DNA from: Gordonia sihwensis NBRC 108236
GTDB lineage: Bacteria > Actinomycetota > Actinomycetes > Mycobacteriales > Mycobacteriaceae
Direction: 5' to 3'
Length of the DNA stretch: 64,000 nt
Assembly: GCF_000333035.1 (NCBI RefSeq)
Contig: NZ_BANU01000010.1
Span: forward strand, 1 to 64,000
The translations under genes and the position numbers were made by a program. Every line of letters starts with the position of its first letter. The stretch's first letter is position 1. Of this stretch, positions 52,650 through 61,250 are shown in pieces. The notes under the pieces are model-generated. The model had not been told where the DNA came from. It searched no databases and saw only the letters and a list, made by a program, of their open reading frames with translations.

Positions 52650-54296
52650 GTGTCCGCGCCGGCGCGCCGGACCCCGGCGCCGATTCGCCGCACGTCGACG
52701 GCCGCTCGGGTCGCGACGGTCGTGCCCGCGGCGTTCATCGTGGTCATGTTCGTATGGCCGCTGGTCACCCTGGCCCGGCGGGCGGTGGCCGATGACGACG
52801 GTGCGGGCTTCTGGCAGTTGATCGACCGTACGGCTGGCTGGCATCTGCTGGCGGTCACCCTCGCCCAGGCGGCGGCGTCGGCGGTCCTGACAGTGCTGAT
52901 CGCGGCGCCGATCGTGTGGCTCGTGGCCACCGTGGACCTGCCGGGCACGGCGATCCTCCGGGTGATCGTGACGGTCCCGTTCGTCCTGCCGACGGTGGTG
53001 GTGGGGGTGGCCTTCCGGGCGCTGCTGACCGGGCCGCTCGGCTTCCTCGGCGTCACCGACGGGTGGGCGGCGATCCTGCCCGCCCACATCTTCCTCAACG
53101 TGGCGGTCGTCGTCCGTGTCGTCAGCGCCGCCTGGCAGCAGATCGACCCGAGGACCGTCGAGGCCGCGCGAACCCTGGGCGCGACCGCGCCGCGGGCCTT
53201 CTGGGACGTGGTGGTTCCGCGGATCGCGCCCGCGCTGGCCTCGGCCGCGGCGCTGGTCTTCCTGTTCTGCTCCACCAGCTTCGGCGTCGTGGTGGTCCTC
53301 GGCGGCGGCACCGCCCGGACACTGGAGACGGAGATCTACCAGCAGGCGATCGGGTACTTCCGCATCCCGGAGGCGGTGGCGCTCTCCCTCCTGCAGATCG
53401 TGGTGGTCGCCTGCGCGCTGCTGCTGACCCGAGCGGTCGGCGGATCGTCCACCGTCGGCGCCGGTACGGCTCCGGCCGCAGGCCACCGGCGACGGCCCCG
53501 CGGGATCCGCCTGCCGGCGGCCCTCCTCGCACTCGCGTGGACCGCCCTGTGGCTTCTGCTGCCCCTGGCGGCGCTGGTGCTCTCGTCGCTGCGCCCCGCG
53601 GGTGCCTGGACCCTCGACGGCTACCGCGGCCTAACCGATGGGTCCTACGGCGACTCGGCGTTGTCGGCGATGCGCTACTCCGTCACGAGCGCCGGGGGAG
53701 CGACCCTGTTGGCGGTGGTGGGCGGGCTGCTGATCGCGGTCCCGGTGACCCGCGGAGGGGGCCTGCCCGCCCGCTTCACGGCGCTGCTGGCCGTACTGCC
53801 GCTCGGTGTGAGCGCGGTGACCCTCGGATTCGGCTATCTGCTGGTGATCGGCACCCTGCCCGTTCAGGTGGTGCAGTCGCCGCTGGTGATCCCCGCCGTG
53901 CAGGCGCTGCTGGCGGTGCCGGTGGTGGCGGGGATCATGATTCCCGCGCTCTCCCAGGTGCCTGAACGGCTCCGCGACGCCGCGCGCACGCTCGGAGCAC
54001 GGCCGTGGCGGGTGCTCCTGTCGGTGGATCTGCGTCTCACGGCGCGGTCGCTGTGCGCCGCGGCCGGTTTCGCCTTCGTGATGGCGATCGGCGAGTTCGG
54101 TGCCACCACCTTCCTCGCCCGCGCCGACACCACCACCCTGCCGGTGCTCATCGGATCGCTCATGAGCCGCCCCGGAACCGCGAACCTCGCCACGGCGATG
54201 GCCGCATCGGTGCTGCTGGTGGCGGTCAGTGCCGCGGTGATCGCGGCGATAGAGGCCATCGTCGGGACGCGCTCACGCACGGACGGAGAGGGATAG
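52650..54296 (+). CDS. thiP: Thiamine ABC transporter permease (duplicated-domain)
   Basis: A 548-residue membrane protein with about 12 helices in two homologous halves, as in ThiP/FbpB-type permeases. Each half has an EAA loop: VEAARTLGATAPRAFWDVVVPRI in the first and LRDAARTLGARPWRVLLSVDLRL in the second. Start is the GTG at 52650, two bases after the thiB stop. Its stop abuts the thiQ start. Confidence 0.92.
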   Translation: MSAPARRTPAPIRRTSTAARVATVVPAAFIVVMFVWPLVTLARRAVADDDGAGFWQLIDRTAGWHLLAVTLAQAAASAVLTVLIAAPIVWLVATVDLPGTAILRVIVTVPFVLPTVVVGVAFRALLTGPLGFLGVTDGWAAILPAHIFLNVAVVVRVVSAAWQQIDPRTVEAARTLGATAPRAFWDVVVPRIAPALASAAALVFLFCSTSFGVVVVLGGGTARTLETEIYQQAIGYFRIPEAVALSLLQIVVVACALLLTRAVGGSSTVGAGTAPAAGHRRRPRGIRLPAALLALAWTALWLLLPLAALVLSSLRPAGAWTLDGYRGLTDGSYGDSALSAMRYSVTSAGGATLLAVVGGLLIAVPVTRGGGLPARFTALLAVLPLGVSAVTLGFGYLLVIGTLPVQVVQSPLVIPAVQALLAVPVVAGIMIPALSQVPERLRDAARTLGARPWRVLLSVDLRLTARSLCAAAGFAFVMAIGEFGATTFLARADTTTLPVLIGSLMSRPGTANLATAMAASVLLVAVSAAVIAAIEAIVGTRSRTDGEG

Positions 54297-55325
54297 ATGC
54301 TGACCGTGGAGGGAGCGACCGTCCGGTACGGGCGATTCGAGGCGCTGGCCGGTGTGCAGTGGTCCGTGGGCACCGGAGAGTCCACGGTGACCGCTCTCCT
54401 CGGTCCCTCGGGCTGCGGCAAGTCGACGTTGCTGCGCGCGGTGGCCGGCCTCGAACCGCTGGCAGCCGGATCGATCTGCTGGGACGGTGTCGATCTGGCG
54501 ACGACGGCACCGCATCGCCGCGACTTCGGCGTCGTCTTTCAGGACGGTCAACTGTTCCCCGGCCGTACGGTGGCGCAGAACATCGCCTACGGTCTCGCTC
54601 GGCGCCATGTCCGCGGCCGCGCCGCGGCCGATCGGGTCGCGGAGATGCTGAGGCTGGTGCAACTCGACGGATTCGGCGATCGGCCGGTGTCGGCGCTCTC
54701 CGGCGGTCAGGCGCAGCGGGTGGCGCTGGCGCGGGCGCTGGCCCCGCGACCGCGGCTGCTGCTGCTCGACGAGCCGCTGGCCGCGCTCGACTCGCAACTC
54801 CGCGAATCCCTCGCCGAAGCGATCGGCGACATCGTGCGCCGCGCGGGCACACCGACGGTCCTCGTGACACACGACCACCGCGAGGCGGCGCTGGTGGCCG
54901 ACACCGTGTCGGTGATGCGCGACGGCGACATCGTCCAGACCGACACGGCGTCGCGGCTGTGGCGCCGGCCGGTGGACGAAGAGACCGCGCGGTTCCTCGG
55001 CGCCCGGGCCAGCGTCCCGGGCACCGTCCGGGACGGTGTTCTGACGACCGCGCTCGGCGACGCGAGGCTGACCGGCAGCGCGGACTTCGGCGAACTGCGA
55101 GACGGCCCCTGCACGGTGGCTCTGCGTCCGGAGGCCGTCAGCGTCCGACCGGATCCGGAGGGCGATGCGGTGGTGGAGCATGCGGCCGCGCTGGTCGCCG
55201 GATGGCGCGTCCGCATCCGGATGGGCGACGAGGTCTTCGAGTGCGTCGGCGATCGGCCGGTGCGCCCGGGAGCGCGGGTACGGCCGACCCTGGAGCCCGG
55301 CGCGGTGGCGGTGATCGGACGATGA
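54297..55325 (+). CDS. thiQ: Thiamine ABC transporter ATP-binding protein
   Basis: A 342-residue ATPase. Walker A is GPSGCGKST, then VVFQDGQLFPGRTVAQNIAYG, the signature LSGGQAQRVALARALA, Walker B LLLLDEPLAALD and the H-loop VTHDHREA. A C-terminal TOBE-like domain follows (VALRPEAVSVRP and beyond). It starts at the base after the thiP stop and overlaps the NUDIX gene by four bases. Confidence 0.92.
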   Translation: MLTVEGATVRYGRFEALAGVQWSVGTGESTVTALLGPSGCGKSTLLRAVAGLEPLAAGSICWDGVDLATTAPHRRDFGVVFQDGQLFPGRTVAQNIAYGLARRHVRGRAAADRVAEMLRLVQLDGFGDRPVSALSGGQAQRVALARALAPRPRLLLLDEPLAALDSQLRESLAEAIGDIVRRAGTPTVLVTHDHREAALVADTVSVMRDGDIVQTDTASRLWRRPVDEETARFLGARASVPGTVRDGVLTTALGDARLTGSADFGELRDGPCTVALRPEAVSVRPDPEGDAVVEHAAALVAGWRVRIRMGDEVFECVGDRPVRPGARVRPTLEPGAVAVIGR

Positions 55326-55735
55326 CCGGCGATGTCCTGGTGGTCGCGGGCGCGGTCCTCCACCGATCGCGGGTGCTCCTGGCGCAGCGTGACTATCCGG
55401 CCGAGGTGGCCGGTCTCTGGGAGCTGCCGGGCGGCAAGGTGGAATCGGGCGAGACGCCCACGCAGGCGCTCATTCGTGAACTGTGTGAGGAACTCGACGT
55501 TCGGGTTTCTGTCGGGGCGCCGCTGGCCGACGTCGTGACACCGCGCGAGGGGCTGAAGTTGGTCGCGCACCGTGCCCGGATCGTCTCCGGGACACCGCGC
55601 GCGGTGGAGCATCGCGCCATCGCGTGGGTCGACGCGCAGCGGCTGGCGGAGCTGGACCGCAATAGTCAGATCGTGCCCAATGACATCGGCTGGATCCGGG
55701 AACTCACCGCAGAACTGCAGGTCAGGCCGCTCTAG
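55322..55735 (+). CDS. NUDIX hydrolase (MutT-like)
   Basis: A 137-residue NUDIX protein with the complete signature GKVESGETPTQALIRELCEELD (GX5EX7REUXEEXGU with Asp near the end). It resembles MutT-type 8-oxo-dGTP pyrophosphohydrolases (LLAQRDYPAEVAGLWELPGG). Its ATG overlaps the thiQ stop, so it belongs to the thiamine operon; a role in removing damaged or toxic thiamine diphosphate forms is possible but only inferred. Its end overlaps the tiny opposite-strand gene by 14 bases. Confidence 0.92.
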   Translation: MTGDVLVVAGAVLHRSRVLLAQRDYPAEVAGLWELPGGKVESGETPTQALIRELCEELDVRVSVGAPLADVVTPREGLKLVAHRARIVSGTPRAVEHRAIAWVDAQRLAELDRNSQIVPNDIGWIRELTAELQVRPL

Positions 55736-55898
55736 CCTTCTTGAGTGCCTTGTTGGCCTGCTTCTTCGACAGGTGATCGCAGTCGATCTTCTTCATCCGA
55801 TGGATGACGACCGGGCAACGGAGGCAGCGCGTCGATTTCTTGCAGCACTTCTTCTTCGGCTTGAGCTGCGCCACCTTCGCCGGCGAGGTCTTTCCCAT
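55722..55898 (-). CDS. Conserved 58-residue Lys/Cys-rich protein
   Basis: A small gene on the minus strand. The product begins MGKTSPAKVAQLKPKKKCCK and has a CC pair at 18-19 and a CxxC pair (C25, C28) followed by PVVIHRMKK, and one more Cys at 40. It is strongly basic and codes sensibly throughout. Similar tiny Cys-rich proteins occur near typA in other actinobacteria as far as I recall. A zinc-binding or nucleic-acid-binding role is plausible. Its end overlaps the NUDIX gene convergently. Confidence 0.75.
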   Translation of the reverse strand: MGKTSPAKVAQLKPKKKCCKKSTRCLRCPVVIHRMKKIDCDHLSKKQANKALKKARAA

Positions 55899-56081
55899 AG
55901 CAAGACTTTAGCGCAGCCTAACCATATTCACGCAAGCTCTCGTCGCGACCTCGGCTGAGGTTGCCGTACCCTTAACGGGTTGATCTGGCGCGGCCGAACA
56001 GGAGTCGCTCCGCAGATCGAGTGACCGGCTCCGCCATCGGCCGCCGGATACCGCACCTGAACAGATACGAAAGAGACCTTA

Positions 56082-57989
56082 GTGAGCGCAGTCACCAACT
56101 TCCGCAACGTCGCGATCGTGGCGCACGTCGACCACGGCAAGACCACACTGGTCGACGCGATGCTGCGTCAGTCCGGAGTGTTCGGCGAACGTGCCGAACT
56201 GGTGGACCGCGTCATGGACTCCGGCGACCTGGAGCGCGAGAAGGGCATCACCATTCTCGCCAAGAACACCGCCGTGCACCGTCGTCAGCCCGACGGCAGC
56301 GAGTACGTCATCAACGTCATCGACACCCCCGGTCACGCCGACTTCGGCGGCGAGGTGGAACGCGCGCTCTCGATGGTCGACGGCGTGGTGCTGCTGGTGG
56401 ACGCCTCCGAGGGGCCGCTGCCGCAGACGCGTTTCGTCCTGCGCAAGGCGCTCGCGGCGTCGCTGCCGGTGATCCTGGTGGTCAACAAGACCGACCGACC
56501 CGACGCCCGGATCGGTGAGATCGTCAGCGAATCGCAGGACCTGCTCCTCGACCTCGCCTCCGACCTCGACGACGAGGCCGCTGAGGCCGCGGAGCTGGCG
56601 CTGGACCTGCCGGTGCTGTTCGCATCGGGCCGCGCGGGTGTGGCGAGCACCGACATGCCGGAGAACGGCACCGTTCCGGCGGGAGACAACCTCGACCCGC
56701 TGTTCGACGTCCTGATCAACAACGTCCCGGCGCCGAAGGGCGACCAGGACGCTCCGCTGCAGGCGCATGTCACCAACCTCGACGCATCGCCGTTCCTCGG
56801 TCGTCTCGGCCTGGTCCGCATCCACAACGGCACCCTCCGCAAGGGTCAGCAGGTGGCCTGGATGCGTGAGGTCGACGGCGAGCAGGTCGTCGAGCGCGCC
56901 AAGATCACCGAGCTGCTGGTGACTCTCGGCGTCGACCGCGCACCGGCCGAGGAAGCCGTGGCCGGCGACATCGTCGCCGTCGCGGGCATGTCGGAGATCA
57001 TGATCGGCGACACTCTCGCCGACCCCGAGAACCCGGTCGCACTGCCGCGCATCACCGTCGACGAGCCCGCCATCTCGGCGATCGTCGGCACCAACACCTC
57101 GCCGCTCGCCGGCCGCGTCAAGGGGCACAAGCTGACCGCCCGCATGGTCAAGGACCGCCTCGACTCGGAGCTGATCGGCAACGTCTCGCTGCGCGTGCAG
57201 GACATCGGCCGCCCCGACGCCTGGGAGGTCCAGGGCCGTGGTGAGCTGGCGCTCGCGATCCTCGTCGAGCAGATGCGCCGTGAGGGCTTCGAGCTGACCG
57301 TCGGCAAGCCGCAGGTGGTCACCCGCAAGGTCGACGGCAAGACATACGAGCCCTTCGAGCACCTCACGATCGACGTCCCCGAGGAGTACCTCGGCGCGGT
57401 TACGCAGCTGCTCGCCGCACGCAAGGGCCGGATGGACCAGATGAACAACCACGGCAGCGGCTGGGTCCGCATGGAGTTCGTGGTCCCGTCTCGCGGTCTG
57501 ATCGGGTTCCGCACCGACTTCCTGACCGAGACCCGCGGCACCGGCATCGCCAATGCCGTCTTCCACGAGTACGCGCCGTGGGCCGGCGAGATCCGCGCCC
57601 GCCACACGGGTTCGCTGGTCTCCGACCGTGCGGGCACCGTGACCCCGTTCGCGATGATTCAGCTCGCCGACCGCGGCACCTTCTTCGTCGATCCCGGCGA
57701 CGACACCTACGAGGGCCACGTCGTGGGAATCAACCCGCGACTGGAGGATCTCGACATCAACGTCACCCGTGAGAAGAAGCTCACCAACATGCGGCAGTCG
57801 TCGGCCGATGTCATGGAGACCCTGGCCAAGCCGATGCAGCTCGACCTCGAAGGCGCCATGGAGTTCTGTGCGGCCGACGAGTGCGTCGAGGTGACGCCCG
57901 AGGTGTGCCGGGTGCGTAAGGTCAACCTCGATGCGTCGACCCGCGCGCGTGAGCGTTCGCGTGCCAAGGCGCGCGACGCGAACGCCTGA
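56082..57989 (+). CDS. typA: Translational GTPase TypA/BipA
   Basis: A 635-residue GTPase of full length. G1 [16 protein letters not shown]2 region [14 protein letters not shown]3 [15 protein letters not shown]4 [11 protein letters not shown]. The C-terminal domains have the BipA blocks [24 protein letters not shown] and [19 protein letters not shown]. It binds ribosomes and helps 50S assembly and stress adaptation. The GTG at 56082 follows GAAAGAGA. The 183-bp gap upstream holds the promoter; I could not define its boxes. Confidence 0.96.
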   Translation: MSAVTNFRNVAIVAHVDHGKTTLVDAMLRQSGVFGERAELVDRVMDSGDLEREKGITILAKNTAVHRRQPDGSEYVINVIDTPGHADFGGEVERALSMVDGVVLLVDASEGPLPQTRFVLRKALAASLPVILVVNKTDRPDARIGEIVSESQDLLLDLASDLDDEAAEAAELALDLPVLFASGRAGVASTDMPENGTVPAGDNLDPLFDVLINNVPAPKGDQDAPLQAHVTNLDASPFLGRLGLVRIHNGTLRKGQQVAWMREVDGEQVVERAKITELLVTLGVDRAPAEEAVAGDIVAVAGMSEIMIGDTLADPENPVALPRITVDEPAISAIVGTNTSPLAGRVKGHKLTARMVKDRLDSELIGNVSLRVQDIGRPDAWEVQGRGELALAILVEQMRREGFELTVGKPQVVTRKVDGKTYEPFEHLTIDVPEEYLGAVTQLLAARKGRMDQMNNHGSGWVRMEFVVPSRGLIGFRTDFLTETRGTGIANAVFHEYAPWAGEIRARHTGSLVSDRAGTVTPFAMIQLADRGTFFVDPGDDTYEGHVVGINPRLEDLDINVTREKKLTNMRQSSADVMETLAKPMQLDLEGAMEFCAADECVEVTPEVCRVRKVNLDASTRARERSRAKARDANA

Positions 57990-58030
57990 GGGGCCTGACG
58001 CCGGACCGTCGACTGGAGGAGCGAGAGGGA

Positions 58031-59932
58031 GTGCGGATGAGGACCGTGCGGACGCGCATCACCGCGATCGCAGTGACGGGGCTGATCGGCCTCTCAGCGA
58101 CCGCGTGCATGGCGGATCCGCCGCCGCCGGTGCGGGAGACGCTGCCGACGCACACTCCGAACGAGTACCCCGACGAACGCACCGTCACGGTCGCGACCGA
58201 CAGCATCGGTTCGGGTTTCAATCCGCATCTCGGAGCCGACCAGGGAACGGTCACCACGGCGATCGCCGCGATGACCCTCCCGAGTCCGTTCGTTCCGGTG
58301 AACACCCAGGACGGCGTCCAGTGGCGGATGAACGACGCACTGCTGACCTCCGCCGAGGTCACCTCGTACGACCCGTTCACCGTCGAGTACAAGATCGTCA
58401 ACGACGCCCAGTGGTCCGACGGGCTGCCGGTGACGGGCGACGACTTCCACTATCTGTGGGAGCAGATGTCCCGGCAGCCCAACGTGATCGGCCCGGCGGG
58501 CTACCGCGCTATCTCGGATGTGCAGACCTCCGGCGGCGGCAAAGTCGTCACCGTGACCTTCAACAACGCCTACCCCGCGTGGCGCGAGCTCTTCGACAAC
58601 CTGCTGCCGAGCCACACGCTGCGGTCGGACCCGACCGGCTTCCAGGTCGGCATGGACAAGGGAAAGCCGGTCACGGCGGGCCCGTTCCAGATCTATTCGA
58701 TCGACCGGGCCCGCGACGAGGTCCGGCTGATCCGCAACGACCGCTACTGGCGCAAGCCGCCGGAGGTGGACCAGGTGGTCCTCCGCAAGGCGGGCACGCC
58801 GCAGCAGATGGCGCAGACCATCCGCAACGGCGACTCCACTCTCGCGGCGCTGCCGAGCGGAGCGGCGTCGGCGGCCGAGCTGGGCGCCATCCCCGGGGTG
58901 GTCAGCAGCCGGCTGCCGACCACGAGGGCGCTCGCGGTGAATGCGAATTCGCGGTCGGAGACCATGCGCTCGCAGCAGGTGCGCAAGGCGGTCCTCGGGA
59001 TGCTCGACGGACGGCTGATCACCGCCGCGGCGGCGGGGGAGACGGTGGTGACACCGTTCGCGAACACCGTGTACGCGCCGTCCGATCCCGGGTACACCCC
59101 GGCGGAGAGGCCACGGCCGACGCAGGATGAGGTCCTCGCCCTGCTCGCATCGGCCGGCTACCGACCGGGCGTGCCCACGCCGCGTCCGGCACCCGCCGAT
59201 CCGTCGGCGTCGAGCACCGCGTCGCCGACCACCCCGGCTGCTCCCGCACCCGCCGACGTCCCGGGACTGCCCTACGGTGTCTCGCCGATTCAATCGAACG
59301 GAACCGACCTCGTGGTGCGGATCGGCGCCACCAACACCGACCAGCGCACGATGTCGGCGGCGGAGACGATGGCCGATCAGCTTCGGTCCCGGGGAGTGCG
59401 GGCCAGCGTGATCGGGATGTCGAACACCGAGCTGTACGGGCAGGCGCTCACGTCCGGCCGCGTCGATCTCGTCGTCGGATGGACCGGTGTCGGCGGCAGT
59501 CCGGCCACCGAGCTCGCCTCGCAGGTGGCCTGCCAGGCTCCGCCCAAGGGCACCGAGGCCGGTGCGCACACGGTGGAGCCCGAGCACGATCAAGCGGCCG
59601 ACGAGACGGTGCTGCCGACGGTGCCCTCCGGTGCGCCGAGCAGTACTGCGAAGCCGGAGGCCAACGTCTCCGCCGACGAGAGCTACACCGGGAACATCTC
59701 CGGGCTGTGCGATCCGACGTTGATCGCGCTGGCCGACGCCGCGATGAGCTCCGAGGACCCGGCACCTCAGCTTCAGGAGGCCGAGGGGCTGCTCGCCGAT
59801 CAGGCGGTGTACCTGCCGATCTTCCAGGACACGATGTTCTCCGCCGTCACCGACCGCATCTCGGGCGTCTCGCTGGACGGCCCGATGCAACTCGGTGTCT
59901 TCGGCGGAGCCGACGGATGGGTGATTCAGTGA
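58031..59932 (+). CDS. lpqW: LpqW-type lipoprotein (extracellular solute-binding protein family 5)
   Basis: A 633-residue exported protein. The N-terminal signal has a lipobox-like end LSATACMAD with the lipidated Cys at about 26. The mature part is a peptide-binding-protein fold (SBP_bac_5): VTVATDSIGSGFNPHLGA, DGLPVTGDDFHYLWEQM, FQIYSIDRARDEVRLIRN. A Pro/Ala/Ser/Thr linker near residue 390 is notable. In mycobacteria LpqW follows typA and steers phosphatidylinositol mannoside and lipoarabinomannan synthesis rather than transport. The same neighbours here support that reading. It overlaps mshB by four bases. Confidence 0.88.
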   Translation: MRMRTVRTRITAIAVTGLIGLSATACMADPPPPVRETLPTHTPNEYPDERTVTVATDSIGSGFNPHLGADQGTVTTAIAAMTLPSPFVPVNTQDGVQWRMNDALLTSAEVTSYDPFTVEYKIVNDAQWSDGLPVTGDDFHYLWEQMSRQPNVIGPAGYRAISDVQTSGGGKVVTVTFNNAYPAWRELFDNLLPSHTLRSDPTGFQVGMDKGKPVTAGPFQIYSIDRARDEVRLIRNDRYWRKPPEVDQVVLRKAGTPQQMAQTIRNGDSTLAALPSGAASAAELGAIPGVVSSRLPTTRALAVNANSRSETMRSQQVRKAVLGMLDGRLITAAAAGETVVTPFANTVYAPSDPGYTPAERPRPTQDEVLALLASAGYRPGVPTPRPAPADPSASSTASPTTPAAPAPADVPGLPYGVSPIQSNGTDLVVRIGATNTDQRTMSAAETMADQLRSRGVRASVIGMSNTELYGQALTSGRVDLVVGWTGVGGSPATELASQVACQAPPKGTEAGAHTVEPEHDQAADETVLPTVPSGAPSSTAKPEANVSADESYTGNISGLCDPTLIALADAAMSSEDPAPQLQEAEGLLADQAVYLPIFQDTMFSAVTDRISGVSLDGPMQLGVFGGADGWVIQ

Positions 59933-60798
59933 CCGAACGGGCTCGTCTGCTGCTGCTGCACGCACATCCGGACGACGAGACCATCATGACCGGGGGAGTG
60001 ATCGCGACGTATCTGGCGCGCGGCGTCGACGTCCGGGTGCTCACCTTCACCCTCGGCGAGGAGGGCGAGGTGATCGGTTCGCAGTGGGCCCAACTGGTCG
60101 CTGACGGCGGCGCCGATCAGCTCGGCGGCTACCGGATCGGCGAGTTGCGAGCAGCACTGGCCGAACTCACCCCGCCCGGCGTCGTGGCGCCCGCACCGCG
60201 GTTCCTCGGCGGCGCGGGGCGCTGGCGCGACTCCGGCATGGCCGGGACGCCCTCCGCGGAGCATCCGCGGGCGCTGTTCCAGGCCTCCCTCGACGAACTC
60301 GCCGGCCAGCTGGCCGACGAACTAGTCGCGTTCGCACCGCAGGTGATCGTCACGTACGACGCCGCGGGGACGTACGGGCACCCCGACCACAAGCGGGTGC
60401 ACGAGGTGGCCGCGGCCGCGATCCCCGTCGCGGAGTCGAGGCTGGGACGGCCGTTCAAGGTCTACGAGTCAGTGACGCAGCGGTCGGAGCTGGAACGCGG
60501 TCTGGCCGCCGTCAGCGAGGTCCCGGCCGGCTGGCGGATGCCCGAGCCCGGCGAATTGCCGAGCTACCCGGACGATCAGGTGACCGCCGCCGTCGACGTC
60601 CGCGAGGTGCTCCCGCGCAAGGTGCGTGCCCTCGCGGCTCATGCGACGCAGGTGAGTGTGGCGCGCTCGCGCACCGAGTACGCGCTCAGCAACAACATCG
60701 TGTCGCCGGTGCTGCCGACGGAGCACTTCATCCGCGTCGACGCGGGCCGAGTGGCTGGACGGATCGAGACCGACCTCTTCGAGGGAGTGGCGCTGTGA
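59929..60798 (+). CDS. mshB: GlcNAc-Ins deacetylase of mycothiol synthesis
   Basis: A 289-residue zinc deacetylase that converts GlcNAc-Ins to GlcN-Ins, the second step of mycothiol formation. Zinc ligands His13 and Asp16 are in LLHAHPDDET, and the third His is in YGHPDHKRVHE. Other blocks match MshB: TFTLGEEGEVIG, AGRWRDSGMAGTP and RTEYALSNNIVSPV. The GTG start overlaps the lpqW stop (GTGA), and its stop overlaps the next gene. Confidence 0.95.
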   Translation: MTERARLLLLHAHPDDETIMTGGVIATYLARGVDVRVLTFTLGEEGEVIGSQWAQLVADGGADQLGGYRIGELRAALAELTPPGVVAPAPRFLGGAGRWRDSGMAGTPSAEHPRALFQASLDELAGQLADELVAFAPQVIVTYDAAGTYGHPDHKRVHEVAAAAIPVAESRLGRPFKVYESVTQRSELERGLAAVSEVPAGWRMPEPGELPSYPDDQVTAAVDVREVLPRKVRALAAHATQVSVARSRTEYALSNNIVSPVLPTEHFIRVDAGRVAGRIETDLFEGVAL

Positions 60799-61154
60799 CC
60801 ATCGGAGATCGCCTGGAACTGGCCGTGCTCACGGTCAGCGGCTTCCTGCTCGGCATCCTCACCGCGGCCTTTCTGCTGATCCGGATCGGCGCCTGGCCCT
60901 TCCCGGTCACCGCGCTGATCGCCGGCGTCGCGAATGTGCTGATCCTTCGCCTCGCCGAGTCGTACACCAAGTCGGCGTGGCAGTACGCACCGCTGATCGC
61001 GTGGACCTTCGTCACCGCGATGGCGATGCTCCCGGTGTTCGGCAACGGCTCGTTGATCGGCGACTGGCGCCTGCTGCTGCTCCTGGCGTGCGGGCTGGCG
61101 GTGCCTGCCTTCTACGCCTCGACGTCGCGGGTCCGGAATCTATCCCAGTGCTGA
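60795..61154 (+). CDS. Small conserved membrane protein (Rv1171-like)
   Basis: A 119-residue protein with four membrane segments: LTVSGFLLGILTAAFLLIRI, FPVTALIAGVANVLILRLAE, YAPLIAWTFVTAMAMLPVFG and RLLLLLACGLAVPAFYAS. It is tied to mshB by a 4-base overlap. Its position between mshB and fbiC is conserved in mycobacteria. Function unknown. Confidence 0.85.
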   Translation: MTIGDRLELAVLTVSGFLLGILTAAFLLIRIGAWPFPVTALIAGVANVLILRLAESYTKSAWQYAPLIAWTFVTAMAMLPVFGNGSLIGDWRLLLLLACGLAVPAFYASTSRVRNLSQC

Positions 61155-61250
61155 TCCGGCCCAGTCCTGATCCGCTCCGGAGCCGAGCCGGTGCCCCGTT
61201 GGACGGCGGCCGCCGGGGTCGTCGAATGCGACGTGGTTAACATCGGAGAA

